Of a stretch of 64,000 nt of DNA, positions 46,701-57,258 are shown piece after piece (position 1 is the stretch's first letter; each line of letters starts with the position of its first letter). Source of the stretch: Gyrodactylus bullatarudis (lineage: Eukaryota; Platyhelminthes; Monogenea; Gyrodactylidea; Gyrodactylidae); the NCBI GenBank assembly GCA_012064415.1, contig SSNU01000154.1, positions 299,318-363,317 on the forward strand, read 5' to 3'. A program made the translations under genes and the position numbers. The notes under the pieces were generated by a model, which saw nothing but the letters and a program-made list of their open reading frames with translations, made no database searches and had not been told where the DNA came from.

Positions 46701-49700
46701 AGAATCACTTGTCACAAAAAATAGATTTACTCTACTTATGGGTACGATACAAAGTCCAATAGATCTCAAAGCATACATATGTTCCCTAATCTAGATTTAT
46801 CCCCATAAAGTTTTAGTTATCTTGAAAAACATATTCATACTTAGCCTAATTTTTAATCCTGCGTGTGAATAAATATTGTTTTCTACAATGAATAAAATAT
46901 GAAGAATTATTGTTTTTGAGTATTGAGTACTTTTTATGATGCTGTTATTAATACAGTCGCGCGGTATGTTTAGAATATTCTTCATAATTGGTATCATAAT
47001 TCTCATCAAATGTATCAGATATCTGTCCCAATTTATAATTCATTAATATTCCAGGGAATTCACCAAGTATTCCAAACTCCTCTTGTATCCATTGCTCTTG
47101 CGTGTGAAAAGTATCGGAGAATCAATGAAGGATAAGTAAGCCTCACTAATTTTACATTCTTTAAATTTCTTTCGAGTATAAATATATTAGACTTGATTGC
47201 TATGATTTTTTACAAAACAGCCTATTTTTTCATCAAGAAAACAAATTATTACGAAGATTTTTAAATCATGTAGCCAATTTTTAGTGTATTTTAAAAATTA
47301 TTATTAACCCTTTCGATAACGAAGCACAACGAAGAAATTTTCAAGTTTGATTCTTTCACAGAATTACTTAAAATGTTATGATAAAATACATTTTCTATGA
47401 CGAAATTTTAGGAAAATGTTTTCTTTCACATGATTTCATTAGAGTCTTTTTTTTGAATTTCCTATCTACTGGTGAGTAATTTGAAATGCAATTTTGCTAG
47501 TAAGAGGATTTGAAAATTAATTCTTACAAACACACAGTTAACTCTCTCGATAGCACGACCAAAAGGAATAGAGCTATCAAGTTATTTTTTTCGAAACAAC
47601 ACTCTCTATGTTATTGTGATAAATTTTTCTTCGATCGTTTTCTTGTCTCGTGTTTCTGGCTGATCTTGATCAGGTTGTATACGAAGTATCGGTATTCAAT
47701 GAGCTAGAAAAATTCAAAATCCAATATTATATTACTTGTAAGCAACTAAATTATTGATCAACTTTCGTGATATTTAAAACAGTTATTCATAGATCTTATA
47801 CATAAAATTTATTTACAGATAGTAAAAAAATAATAACTTTTCTTTTTACAAATAACACAAGTTCTTCTGTCTTTATCAAGTTCCACTCTTAAAGGAAGGT
47901 GGCCTGAATCAGCTTCAATACTTTCATTCGAAAGATTCCACCTTATCTCCGCATGATTTTCTTGGAGGCTTCAAAACATCATCTGTTTTTAAATATCTCT
48001 TCCTCGATTGAGCTTTTGCATCTTCCACCAACTCATCATTCAATCTAAGTTGTAATGTCATAAGATCCATTCTCTTTTATAAAGTAGCCAAGAGTTTAAT
48101 AACTAAAGAATTAAGAATCCATTTGATTATCGAAATATACCAACAATTTGTGTTTGTGTTCGATTGTGTACATAACTTCAGAAAGATCCACAGCTCCCAT
48201 ACCTTTATTGTAATTATGAACAATGAAGGACATCGTGACATTTTCAATTTTCTTTGATTTTGAGTTCCATCTTTTTATTATTGAAGTAGGCTCACTGGAA
48301 GCAAATGTTGAAGTCAAAGTCACAGCTCAATTGTCTAACGATTTTAAACTAAATAATCTGTCTTCTCCGAGGTAAAGATACTTTACAATATAATATTGAC
48401 CACTATATTATTAACCTTATCATGTTTTTTCTCTGTAATAGAGTCCAATATGTAGATTTTAATAACACCACCAGTAGTTTAGAACGCATCAACTCAGACG
48501 TTCCCCAAGGTTCCACTATTGGTCCCCTTCTCTTTAATATTTGCTTCGCTGATATTCAGCTCCCAGAGGGTACTGAGGGTGCCCTCTTTAAATTTGCAGA
48601 CGATCTAAAGTTCGTCTTCAAGCTGAAAAATTCCCTTGATATTATTAAAATAAATCATAACCTCTCCCTTCTTAAAGATTCAATCGAGACCATGGGGCTC
48701 TATATTAATAGAGATAAATGCAAAATTTTGCTCCCATCGGGTCTCCCTGCAACCCTCCTTGAATCTCTTCTACTTCCTGGAGAAATTGTCTCCTTCACTT
48801 CAGATCTAGGTTTCGGTATTAACTCTAAGCTAAAAAAAATTAACCCTCGCTCTAACCTGCCAAAAATAAACTCCATGATCATGGCCATTCTTAAATTTTC
48901 GAAATCTCTATCCTTAAGAATAAAGGCGTATAAGTCATTAGTGCTCACACACTTTGACTATATCTCACCCTTTTTAATTAACTTAACTAGTGACCAGGCT
49001 AGATATATCGAAAGAATTCAAAGTAGATTTCTTTATTCTCTCTACCCTGAACTTAATTCATAGAATGCTCACATTTCGGCGTCTGGCCTCAATCCTTTAT
49101 GGGTCCGTCGTTACGCTTTCATCATAAAAAAATTCTCTGATTCTTCGATCAGAATTGAAAGGTCTTTCAATCTAAGAAATATGTCATATGAAAATAACTA
49201 CTTACTCTCTACCTATAATAAACTTAACGATAAATATGAATTATCTAATTGTGACAACCTAAACTCGATTAAAAATATTATGAAACATATTCGATCTAAA
49301 ATCGACTACACCTACACTCTCCCCTATATCCTGATCTTCATTAAGTAGAAACTACCAAGTGCTATTCGATTAAACTTTTCAGATTTACATCCAACACTAA
49401 ACCATCGAAGATGTTTTACTCCAAATGCTATGAATTCCTCTTTCAAGCAAAGACTTCTGCAACTGAATACTTGTAAAATAATTGTCGAAGCATACAATGT
49501 GATCCGCATTTTCAGGTAAATTTTCACATACCTTCAATACGTAATCTCCTGACGAAATACCGCAACTATTTTCCGTCATAAATGAAAAAATCATACATGA
49601 ATCCATCTTTCCTATTTCTAGAAAATACTTTGATGCCCCATTTTGTTGTCTTACATGGTAAATAAATACTGTTTCAACCGTGATCTGCATTTGAAGGGAA

Positions 49701-51976
49701 TTATTCGTTCGCCAATGGATTGAGTTTGTGATTGGACAGAGTACAATTGAGTCGAAATGTTCTAATCAATGAAATTTATATTTCGTTTTATAATTTATGG
49801 TTACAATGAAATTAATTTTTATTGTAATACATCATTTAAGTTAGGATTTAATCAGATTTAAATTTGCGAGGTCGTATACGACCTCCGGTGTCAAGAGAGT
49901 TAATATCTAAGTTTTTTTGATATCAGGTCTCAAACGATATTTATCAAGTTTGCGCCAAATTCCTATTTTTTCAAATTTTATTGAAATTCAAATTAAGATG
50001 GTGGTAAAAAAAGTCTCTCAAGGTCGAAATAAGACAAGGTAAAAGAGTATTACCATTTAATTTTAGAGGAATTCAGTGGTCTCGAGGAATTTTGAATTAT
50101 CTAAATTTCTTTGATTCACATGTAGTTAAAATGATCAAGGAACCGAAATTATACTTCGCAAAGGAAAATAAAGTGAATCATTAGAGATCAGATTCAACAT
50201 ATTTATTTCCTTTCTCATCTCCGTTTCAAAAAATGGGATTTTAGCCCCAAATCGAAATTTTAAAAGTCAAAAATTTTTCTTAAAAATATTTTTTCTTCAT
50301 ACGGTAAATTTTTTTCATTTCATCGCTGAAATAAGTATAGAAATATTCTAAAGGTTTTTCAGGGATATTTGTTTCTCTTTCTGGCTTGTGAAGTCAAGAA
50401 CTATCTTGGGATGACGTACATTTAACTCGTTCTCCATACTTCTGGTTACCATTAGGTCGTATACGACCTGTAATATAATAAGAGATAACTCCGACCTAAC
50501 CAATCAGAGATGGTTGATTCGAAATATGAGTTATTACAAGATTATAATTATGCTCATAACTTTACTCGTTTCTTGGGTAATTTTCATTGAAGATAATTAG
50601 TCCTAATTATACTTAGCAATAATAGTTTCCAAGTAAAAACTTCAACCTGTGATAAAAGACGCTAATTAATTTTGAGAGAGAGAAAATCATACACCATTAA
50701 GAAGGTAAAATTATTAAAATTAAAGCTATTAAAAAATCTAATTCATAAGTTTATAGATTAACAATTTAATCAAGAAAAGGAGGTCGTATACGACCTTTGG
50801 TAACGAGGAGGTTGAATATTTTTCAATTGATCATTCTTCCTTGAAAATTATTCGTGGTCTAACATGATTTATTTATTTATGTTCTATCATTTCATAAGAT
50901 TTTTGAGAAATAAATTCTGTCCAATGATTATCAAGGAGGTAGAGTCTTTAACTCCTATATCTAGCGCTCCAAGCTTTTTTTTTTCTTTGAAATTATACAT
51001 TTATTAAATTTAAAAGAAAATCATTATTATAAAGAAATTATTACAAAATTAGTTTTTTGAAAAGTTAAAATAACAGATCGACCTCGTCATTGGGAAATCT
51101 GCAGTGTTGGCTCATAAATAGTCAAACTTCACTATTTCCTCTACTTAAGTTAGGAGCAGTCGAAAGAAAATATCAAATTTTTAACTTGCGAAAATATACC
51201 AAATTTAACTGACTTTACTTGAATCAGAACAAATTAGGAAACTAAAGCTGTTCTCAATAAATTGATATCGAAGTGTGAGAGTTAACTAAAGTATTTTATT
51301 CAGGTTCACCATTAGACAGCGAAAAAAATATGGTAGATGAGATTTTAGTAAATACCCTATTATCGTGTGAAAGTCTATTTCCTATTTTTCAACCTTTTTT
51401 ACTGTTTAAAAATTAATAATGACTCTAGATCAGTTTGAATTCACCATCTATCAGATATTTAATATAAAATAATCCGTTTTCTTGTCTAATGATGATCTGG
51501 AAAATGAAATAAATATTTTATTATCTTGATGAATATATTGAGATTTTGCAAAAGCCCTTTACGTTTTGTTAAAAAGATTTTTCTAATCAGAACTTCTTCT
51601 TTCTAGAACCACAAATGTCTACTCGATGAATTTGTTTGGAACCAATGCTCAAATTCTCGAATATTTCCTTTTCGCTATGGAAATAAGTCGAGGACAAGAA
51701 AAGGAGAAACGTGCACTACCTCCACCTACCTCAGTTAGCTGGACATTTAGCCAATTTAACAATGAACTTTACTTCACACTTGGCATTGACGAGAAAGATG
51801 TCACAGATAAACTCACATTCTGCTCTAAGGCCAATCGATGTCGGTTTGAAGATTTCTCAAAGTTTCTACTATCCGAGGCTGGCTACTTTCGGCATTTCGA
51901 TACATCCGTCTTTCGTTCGATTAACTCTGGCTCTCAATCTGTCCAACGTCAGATATACTCAAACTTATGTCTCTAG
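37734..51976 (+). CDS. Six-exon gene, 436 aa, function not recognised
   Basis: Proposed CDS is join(37734..37785, 37871..37926, 37951..38324, 39133..39400, 39730..39920, 51607..51976), 1311 nt, 436 residues. All junctions are GT-AG and every phase matches. Intron 2 (37927-37950) is 24 bp and contains an in-frame TAG, so it has to be spliced or is an indel. Intron 5 is 11.7 kb and full of transposons. The protein starts MDFYTELTPNEIWRYLI and is mostly helical, with no signal peptide or membrane segment. Notable stretches are LETCNCPRLRSLYN and LNEYSPGEQAWLRETLTLFL, and a long last exon with SWTFSQFNNELYF. I could not place it in a family. Exon 6 joins by phase and composition only; a shorter gene ending in the intron is the alternative. 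Confidence 0.65.
40257..41079. mobile_element. Penelope-like fragment flanked by ~100-bp inverted repeats
   Basis: 40257-40370 and 40981-41079 are inverse copies (CATCGACAGTATAAAAAGAA on the left and its inverse on the right). The left arm has about 15 extra bases (CATAAGATTGATAAT). Between them lies the end of a Penelope polyprotein gene. Penelope-like elements are known to carry terminal repeats in direct or inverted orientation, so these arms may be the element's own terminal repeats. Confidence 0.8.
40371..40867 (+). pseudogene. Penelope-like element, second lineage, GIY-YIG domain
   Basis: The frame reads LSFKGDGFSHDLRRELTKFV, then IYIFQVTCGAKCIGRTQRRL, which corresponds to the GIY-YIG core. 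The YIG tyrosine is replaced by Cys (CIG) and one zinc-type Cys is missing. There is a stop at 40710. The frame continues as FKCPNDKLIDLKIREKFL to DIQLPWPN-stop at 40867. It is well diverged from the other four copies, so it belongs to a different Penelope lineage. It sits in the 11.7-kb intron. Confidence 0.85.
41650..41760 (-). repeat. Trace of a LINE 3' end
   Basis: The minus strand carries AAATGAACTCAAGAATAAAT with flanking similarity over about 50 bp to the LINE tail at 22.87 kb. It is too short to define further. Confidence 0.35.
43713..44129. repeat. Diverged FB-TA foldback element
   Basis: The left end AAGCTAATG followed by GAATTCATAAATTTTACAAA resembles the FB-TA terminus. The inverse arms share TCACCGATTCAAAAGGT (43799 and the inverse near 44058). 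The right end is degraded. It lies in the 11.7-kb intron. Confidence 0.5.
44130..45670. other. Intronic sequence, nothing assignable
   Basis: A 104-codon frame at 44610-44921 has no recognisable content. No repeat boundary was identified. Confidence 0.35.
45671..46413. mobile_element. FB-TA foldback element, 743 bp, long arms
   Basis: Arms of about 270 bp (45671-45945 and 46140-46413) are inverse copies with few mismatches, separated by about 200 bp. Ends are TAATTAATATGAAGATGGGA and its inverse, flanked by TA on both sides. The shared block GGCGCCGGATTCCCATTTTT marks it as the longer relative of the 499-bp element at 17926. There is no coding capacity. The transcript of a whole copy would form a very long hairpin. 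Confidence 0.85.
46414..47541. other. Intronic sequence with foldback and piggyBac traces
   Basis: Near 47185-47290 a degraded arm of the FB-TA family occurs (ATGATTTTTTACAAAACAGC, then TTTTTTCATCAAGAAAAC). TTAACCCTTTCGATAACGAA at 47306 looks like one end of a piggyBac-type MITE without a visible partner. Confidence 0.4.
48111..49690 (-). pseudogene. piggyBac transposase, broken by a LINE insertion
   Basis: The upstream piece (49690-49397, minus) reads YFLEIGKMDSCMIF and then ENADHIVCFDNYFTSIQLQK, the D-N-x-F-T-S block with a catalytic Asp. The downstream piece (48323-48111) reads SIIKRWNSKSKKIENVTMSF, then IVHNYNKGMGAVDLSEVMY, the conserved YN-x-x-MG-x-VD block. About 1 kb of opposite-strand LINE sequence lies between. 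The N-terminal region before 49690 is missing or unreadable, so the gene is dead. Confidence 0.85.
48360..49348 (+). pseudogene. 5'-truncated LINE ORF2 inserted in the piggyBac element
   Basis: The frame 48422-49063 begins before RT motif B: NRVQYVDFNNTTSSLE, DVPQGSTIGPLLFNI (motif B), then LFKFADDLKFVF with FADD (motif C), then LYINRDKCKILL and AYKSLVLTHFDYISP. After a stop at 49061 the tail continues LWVRRYAFIIKKF to NCDNLNSIKNIMKHIRSKID and ends YPDLH-stop (one frameshift). The 5' truncation fits target-primed reverse transcription. The 5.3-kb fragment is the same family. Confidence 0.85.
50421..50815. repeat. piggyBac-like MITE relic with two palindromes
   Basis: GGTCGTATACGACC occurs near 50456 and again near 50784, followed by TTTGGTAACGAGGAGGTT. 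The outer sequence on the left is TTAACTCGTTCTCC, and on the right GGTTGAA, a likely mutated TTAA. The layout resembles the right end of the piggyBac element at 49.9 kb. It has no coding content. Confidence 0.5.
50975..51165. repeat. Dispersed 190-bp repeat, copy 2
   Basis: Inverse orientation and near identity to 28718-28905 (for example GGGAAATCTGCAGTGTTGGC). It begins TTTTTTTTCTTTGAAATTAT. Confidence 0.7.
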
Positions 51977-53555
51977 TTTATGCAAATGTCTGTCCGGCCA
52001 ACTGATTATTTCTTTATTATATAAATACATGTGAAAAGAGAACTTGTACATAGAAACTAATTGAATTATGAACTTTATTTATTTAAAAATAAATAATTTA
52101 CAAATTATCTTGTTAAAAAAGCATACTTTTTGCCATTCATTGAGATTCTCGATTATGATGATCTTAGTTTGAAATTCATCGTTAAATTGGACTTGCAACA
52201 ACAATTATTGCAGTTTCCTTGGTCGGCTATGTACCCTGTGTCATTGGAGATGAATCTATAAGGCATTTTTATGCTTTGGACTATGATGTTTTTGTGATTC
52301 TCTCGGCTAATTATCTTTCTGTAAATAGTATCACTGGCGAATCCTAATTAGAACGCGTCTAAATTTACCACCAGGATATAATATGAATCTCCTTAAATTT
52401 GTTTAATTTTAAAAATCTTGGAGATTTCGTTGATTACTTCATTTAAGATCATAATTTTCAATGATCATTTGATCCGGATCAATTTTTTTCATAAAATTCA
52501 GAAATCAAATCAGAAATATCCCCAAAATTTTTTTTTCTTTGAAGTTGCACATTTATTGAATAATAAAAGCATGAAAATATTATACTCAGAAATAGATGGT
52601 GCTCACAAGATTTAAAGTTAGACCTCATCCTAGGCCAGTTGGCAGAGCAGGATCATAGTTATCAAACTTGACCAATTCCTCTACTTAGTTTAGACGCATC
52701 GGTTCTGAAGGATGCTGAAATTCCATGATATTTTCAAGTGAATATTCGATCGATTCAAATTTTGATCTCATATTTCAGTAAGTAATCAATCAAATAAGTC
52801 TTGAAAGATCCTAACTTATTTCTTGAAAATATCAGCGATTTTCATTCTCGGCTTAGCACATTATATTTTGTATCAGTTCGATCTGAATCTAGTTATATAA
52901 TTTTTAATCAGTTTTTGAGACTTTATTCAATTTGCAATCTAATTTTTCTGCAGAAAAAAAATCAAGGAATTATTCAGCTACTTTTGGAATGGGTCCAATG
53001 CCTATTCAGGTATTTTTTAATTTAACTATCGAATTCTACTGGAGTAAAAACTAAATGTTCATTTTTTCTCACAAAAATCATTATCAATAATATTCACATT
53101 GTAAGCCACTTTAAAAGTTAAACATGTCTACTGCAGAGTATATAATCCAAATGATCTTGTTTATTGAACTATAATAATTAGACTAAATGATCAAAATAGA
53201 ACAAGGAAATAGGAATGTACTTGAGTTATTAATGTTCCCAGTTATTTAAATGGTAATTAATAACAATTCCAAAAATTACCCGTATTTAGCTTTAGAAATC
53301 TTTTCGCTTAGTGTGGGCAATATATTTCTTAACTGTAGCAGTGATATTTTTTTGTTTTTACCCATATAATTCTTACGAAGTAATGAAATGATTTCAGTCT
53401 TACATTGACAATTCTTGTTAGCCCTCAATCAAGTTTGTTTAAAGATTGTATCGTATTTTAGTGTGGAATATACCTAAAGAGAAACTTTTATTTCATCCAA
53501 AAGGAATACCAAACATTTGAACTAAAACAAATCACAGTCGGAAGAAGAAATCTCG
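51977..53555. other. No supported gene; repeat copy 3 and a hammerhead-like relic
   Basis: A diverged third copy of the 190-bp repeat covers about 52530-52720 (TTTTTTTTCTTTGAAGTTGC, later GACCTCATCC). A possible dead hammerhead is at 52333-52368. Nothing else is recognised. Confidence 0.45.
52333..52368 (+). ncRNA. Possible degenerate hammerhead relic
   Basis: CTGGCGAATCCTAATTAGAA followed by CGCGTCTAAATTTACCA resembles the SINE hammerheads (CTGACGAGCCCTAATAAGG, then CGCGTCTACATCTGC), with a deletion removing part of helix II and the GAAA box. No tRNA-like promoter is seen upstream. Confidence 0.3.
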
Positions 53556-54405
53556 ATGATTAGAATTAAAAAGAGTGAGTCTAGTTGTGATGGATTGATT
53601 TCCTTATAGATCTTATGCTGATAAGTTTGGTTATCACCTTGAAGATAATATCATGTCAGGGTTCGCCTATAACTACACATGCCACAACTACAAAAGTAAC
53701 AGGAACAACCGGTACTACTGTCACTGGTGTCAGTACAACTCATGTTACAACAACCATATCACCAGCGGAACAATTGCTCATCGACTTGGGTGCAGATTCA
53801 ATAAACTTTAAGAAATTACAAGACACTATTAATGGAGGTAATTTCCTACTGTAATCATGACTTATTTTCTTAATAAAGTTCCAGCCGCACCTGCTGCTCC
53901 TGCTGCAGCACCTGCTGCACCAAAGAAACAATTATCTATTAATCAGCCAAATGCTCAAATGAGCCAGCAAGAAATTGAAAGGGCTGCAGCTGAAAAAAAG
54001 ATCCAAGAAATAGCTGACAATATGGCTGAAATTGAAAAGTTAAACTTGATGAATTCCCCATCAGTGCCGAAGGCAAAGCCTGCTACTAATTCTGGTCCAG
54101 CTGCTCAATCAAAAGCATTGCCGTCACCTTCTTCATCTTCTTCGGATGACTCTTCATCAAATAATGCTAAAGTCATTGGCAGTGCTGTCGGAGGATCTTT
54201 GGCCGGTGTTGCTTTGATTGTTGGTGCAGTTTTCGCCATAGTACATTCCAAAAAGTAATGATACCAATTGTTTAAATTTTTCCAGAATTTGAATGACTTT
54301 TTTCGAATATTTAGAAAGAGAAACGATAAAATCTCCGAGGAAACAGTGAAAAATGACATTGCCGATGAAAGTAATTACGGTGGTATCGATGAGGATCTCG
54401 AGTAA
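53556..54405 (+). CDS. Mucin-like type I membrane protein, 237 aa, four exons
   Basis: Proposed CDS is join(53556..53574, 53610..53837, 53879..54254, 54315..54405), 714 nt, 237 residues. Introns are 35, 41 and 60 bp, all GT-AG and in phase. The N-terminus (MIRIKKNLMLISLVITLKII, ending SCQG) is a signal peptide. A Thr-rich segment with TTTKVTGTTGTTVTGVSTTH follows, a likely O-glycosylation region. Then come an Ala/Pro repeat (VPAAPAAPAAAPAAP), a helical charged part, and a Ser/Asp cluster. One transmembrane helix (GSAVGGSLAGVALIVGAVFA, with GxxxG spacing) precedes a basic stop (KKKR) and an acidic tail ending GGIDEDLE. Exon 4 supplies that tail; without the last splice the protein ends at 54258. 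No family is recognised. A surface-coat role is inference. Confidence 0.75.
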
Positions 54406-55399
54406 AACAGATCAAAAAGACTTTGAATTGAATAAGCATGAATTTAATTTACTCAAGTAACCAGTTTTACTCTTGCCTTTTTTTGGAAATTTCTCTCTCC
54501 CCTTCTAACAAACAAAACTCATAATTTTTGAAATGTGAAATGAATTTCTCAGGCTAGCCATTTCCCCTGTGAAATATTATTTCATCTCCCGTTATTGTTT
54601 TATTCACTATTTTCACAGAGGGGAAAAAATTCAATCGAAACTTGAGGCAGTTTCGTTCATGCAATAATAGTAAAAATAATAATAAAAAGTACATGAACAA
54701 TGAGGCAGAATAAATGGAAAAAATCCTATTATCTAATGAGGCATACGTGAAAAAAATGGGATAGCATATTGTATCGAATTTTAATCGAATCAAAGTTTCC
54801 CTAACAAAAACCTTGTGATGAACGACAAAATCTGAGACTTGAAAAAAAACTGTTACTATATTTATAATTATTTGATGATGATATAATAATAATTATTATA
54901 ATTACTGCTATAATAAACATTGAAGATTTTATAATTGATGAAAGAAAAATTCAACTCTTTCGACCTCTTAAATGAGATCAAAAATAAATGAAATGATCGA
55001 TGGAGAAATAAATATGGAATTTGGGTTTTACACAGTCCTATGCACGTATAATTTTCAACTGTTCAAAATTTAAGGCTAACTTTTTAAGGCGTGTATCATA
55101 TTTTTTTCGATCATCTACGAAAAAATGGAGTTATAGAAATGATCAAGATCTTATTCTAAATTTTATCGTGTCAATTTAGTCAATAGTGAGATGTAGCTTC
55201 TCAAAAGAAGTGAAATGATATTGTTTATTCGAAGGTGTGGAAAAATTTTCATATCTGCAAATTAAATTAACTGAAATTAGATTTAGTAAAATTTTTATCC
55301 TGTTAATTTTAATACAAGATCATTTCAGCGAGGTGTTGGGTGTTTTGAGCCTAGTCACCGAAGTTATCATTGTAAGAATTAAGAAGTCATTTTTTCTAT
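54406..55399. other. No supported gene
   Basis: AT-rich flank downstream of the mucin-like gene. It must hold that gene's 3' UTR. No element was assigned. Confidence 0.4.
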
Positions 55400-55837
55400 T
55401 ACAACCAGTTCATGAATAGATTTCGGATCATATTTTTAACGAAAAATTCAATATTTTTCTCCAGAAGGCAGAAAAAGATACGTTTTTGAGTAGTAGGTTG
55501 TGGAAATTTCCGTAAAAAGTTCAATCTGGCCATTTTTTGAATTTCGAAAATGCATCAAAATTTTCATCGATTCTGAAGATTTGAAGCAGTTATGTGCTGA
55601 TATTTGGGATCAACATATTACAAATTCGAGTAGAGAAGTTTACAGAAATTCGAAAAACGGTCTAATTGAATTTTTGTTGGAAATTTTTTTCATTTCCATA
55701 ATTTATTGACTCATTTTATTATGAAATTCAAAAAATTATTAATTACGAATTATGAATTAAAATTATTTTTTCCTGACTTTCCGGAGAAATATATTTTTGT
55801 AAAAATAGTTAATTCTCGTCTTCATGTCAACTAGCTT
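55400..55837. repeat. FB-TA foldback element, eroded left arm
   Basis: The right end GTTAATTCTCGTCTTCATGT, then CAACTAGCTT, is followed by TA at 55838-55839. The inner blocks CTGACTTTCCGGAGAAATAT and (left, inverse) ATTTTTCTCCAGAAGGCAG pair as arms. It is closest to the 453-bp copy at 60137. Confidence 0.6.
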
Positions 55838-55954
55838 TACTTCACGTCGTGCATCATTTGTAATTTTAAAAATTTATTTTTACACAACTCATTCAAAAGT
55901 GAATTTGTAGCAAAAAAAATTATATGGTGAAATGAATTGGAGAAAACAACTATT

Positions 55955-56430
55955 TTTATGAAGGTCAACTTCAAAGGTGATGGGTTCAGTAATGAATCAT
56001 TACTAATGATATTAGAAGAAGGCTAAATGATCTCATCAATCAACATTATAATAACATACAATTGAAAATTGTATTTAAAACTCAGAGATTATTTAGTTTG
56101 ATTAATAAGGATTTGCTGAAGCCAGAGGAGAAAACTCTATTAGTTTACAAATTCCAATATGATTGTGGAGCCTCATATATAGGTAGAACTATCAGGAAAT
56201 TATCTACACGAGCGGAGGATCATCTGAAGAAGGATACTGCGGTTACTAGGCACCTTAGACAAGAAGATCATACAGCTTCAGTTTCTAATTTTTCCGTTTT
56301 ATACAAAAACCCCAATGACGACAGCATAGATGTATGGGTGAAAGAAAAATTTCTTATTAACCTATATAAACCTAATCTATGTGTTCAAAAAAACTATTCC
56401 TATAATCTTCAATTACCTTGGCCAATGTAA
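55955..56430 (+). pseudogene. Penelope-like element copy C
   Basis: It starts within NFKGDGFSN. After a frameshift near 56030, the frame 56062-56430 is open: IVFKTQRLFSLINKDLLKPE, then LVYKFQYDCGASYIGRTIRK and WVKEKFLINLYKPNLCV, ending NLQLPWPM-stop. The first Cys of the CDC pair is Tyr here. All sequence upstream of the endonuclease is missing. The 3' UTR to about 56630 matches copies A and D and ends with a hammerhead motif. Confidence 0.9.
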
Positions 56431-56588
56431 GCTTTTTCACTTTTCTCTCCACTGTTGCTATTTATTGGAGAGTTTTGGTGTTTTTTCAGCTTGCATTTTA
56501 TTCTTATTTTCTTTGACTTTTACTATTTCTTTCATGATTTGTAAATTATTATTTTGAATGAACTTTTAACTTATATCATTTTTGAAGA

Positions 56589-56628
56589 ATTACCACTGAT
56601 GATACTTCAAGAAATGTACATTTGGTTT
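56589..56628 (+). ncRNA. Hammerhead motif in Penelope copy C 3' end
   Basis: ACCA, CTGATGA, TACTTCAA, GAAA, TGTACAT, T, TGGT. Core boxes are intact. Helix I keeps four pairs (ACCA with TGGT) and then mismatches. Helix II is very weak. It is likely decayed compared with copies A and D. Confidence 0.6.
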
Positions 56629-57258
56629 AAATATATTTTCCTCCAATTTTTCTAAAAAAAAATTTAGCAGATCCTTACGAAGTACAAATATTCAGTTCAA
56701 ATCAGCTACAGCAACAGAATTTCACCACGTCCCAACGTCCACTTAAACTTTACCCGTGATTCCAACAAATCTATGATTATCTTTTATTGTGGTTGAGAAA
56801 ACTCAATCACTTTTGCATATTATGAGATAATAAAACCTTTTATTATCTAACCAGAAGGATCAAAATTTGAAATATATATCATCAGAGTTATCTCATCTGT
56901 ATCTGATTGAGTTGTCATTGGTTTCGTTATAATCATAAAAATCATTGGTTTAAATCCAGATCTTTCTTCAAAAAGGAACTTCAAATTCCAAATAACTATA
57001 TTAGGTAAATTTTTGTTTTTAAAAGTATTTTAGACACTCAATTAACATTTTTATTAGTTTGAATCTTTTATCATCTGTAATTCGATACGGAGAAATCCCA
57101 CAACTTTTCTTAGAAAAAAGACTCAGCGTGTATCTAGTTTATAAGATTGTAAAATAAATCCAAGCATATATGGGAGGCGTTTCGACTTCTACCATAAATT
57201 AGTTATAACTAGGGCCTCAAACTGAAAAATAAGAAGAAATAGTACTTTGAAGAAAAAA

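Larger units (their letters stand above)
47542..49899 (-). mobile_element. piggyBac element, 2358 bp, with nested LINE
   Basis: TTAA occurs at both borders (47538-47541 and 49900-49903). Terminal repeats are CTCTCTCGATAGCACGACC on the left and the inverse CTCTCTTGACACCGGAGG on the right. A palindrome GGTCGTATACGACC lies 17 bp inside the right end. Inside are two piggyBac transposase pieces on the minus strand, separated by a plus-strand LINE fragment. The order and the borders fit one element that was later invaded. Confidence 0.8.
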
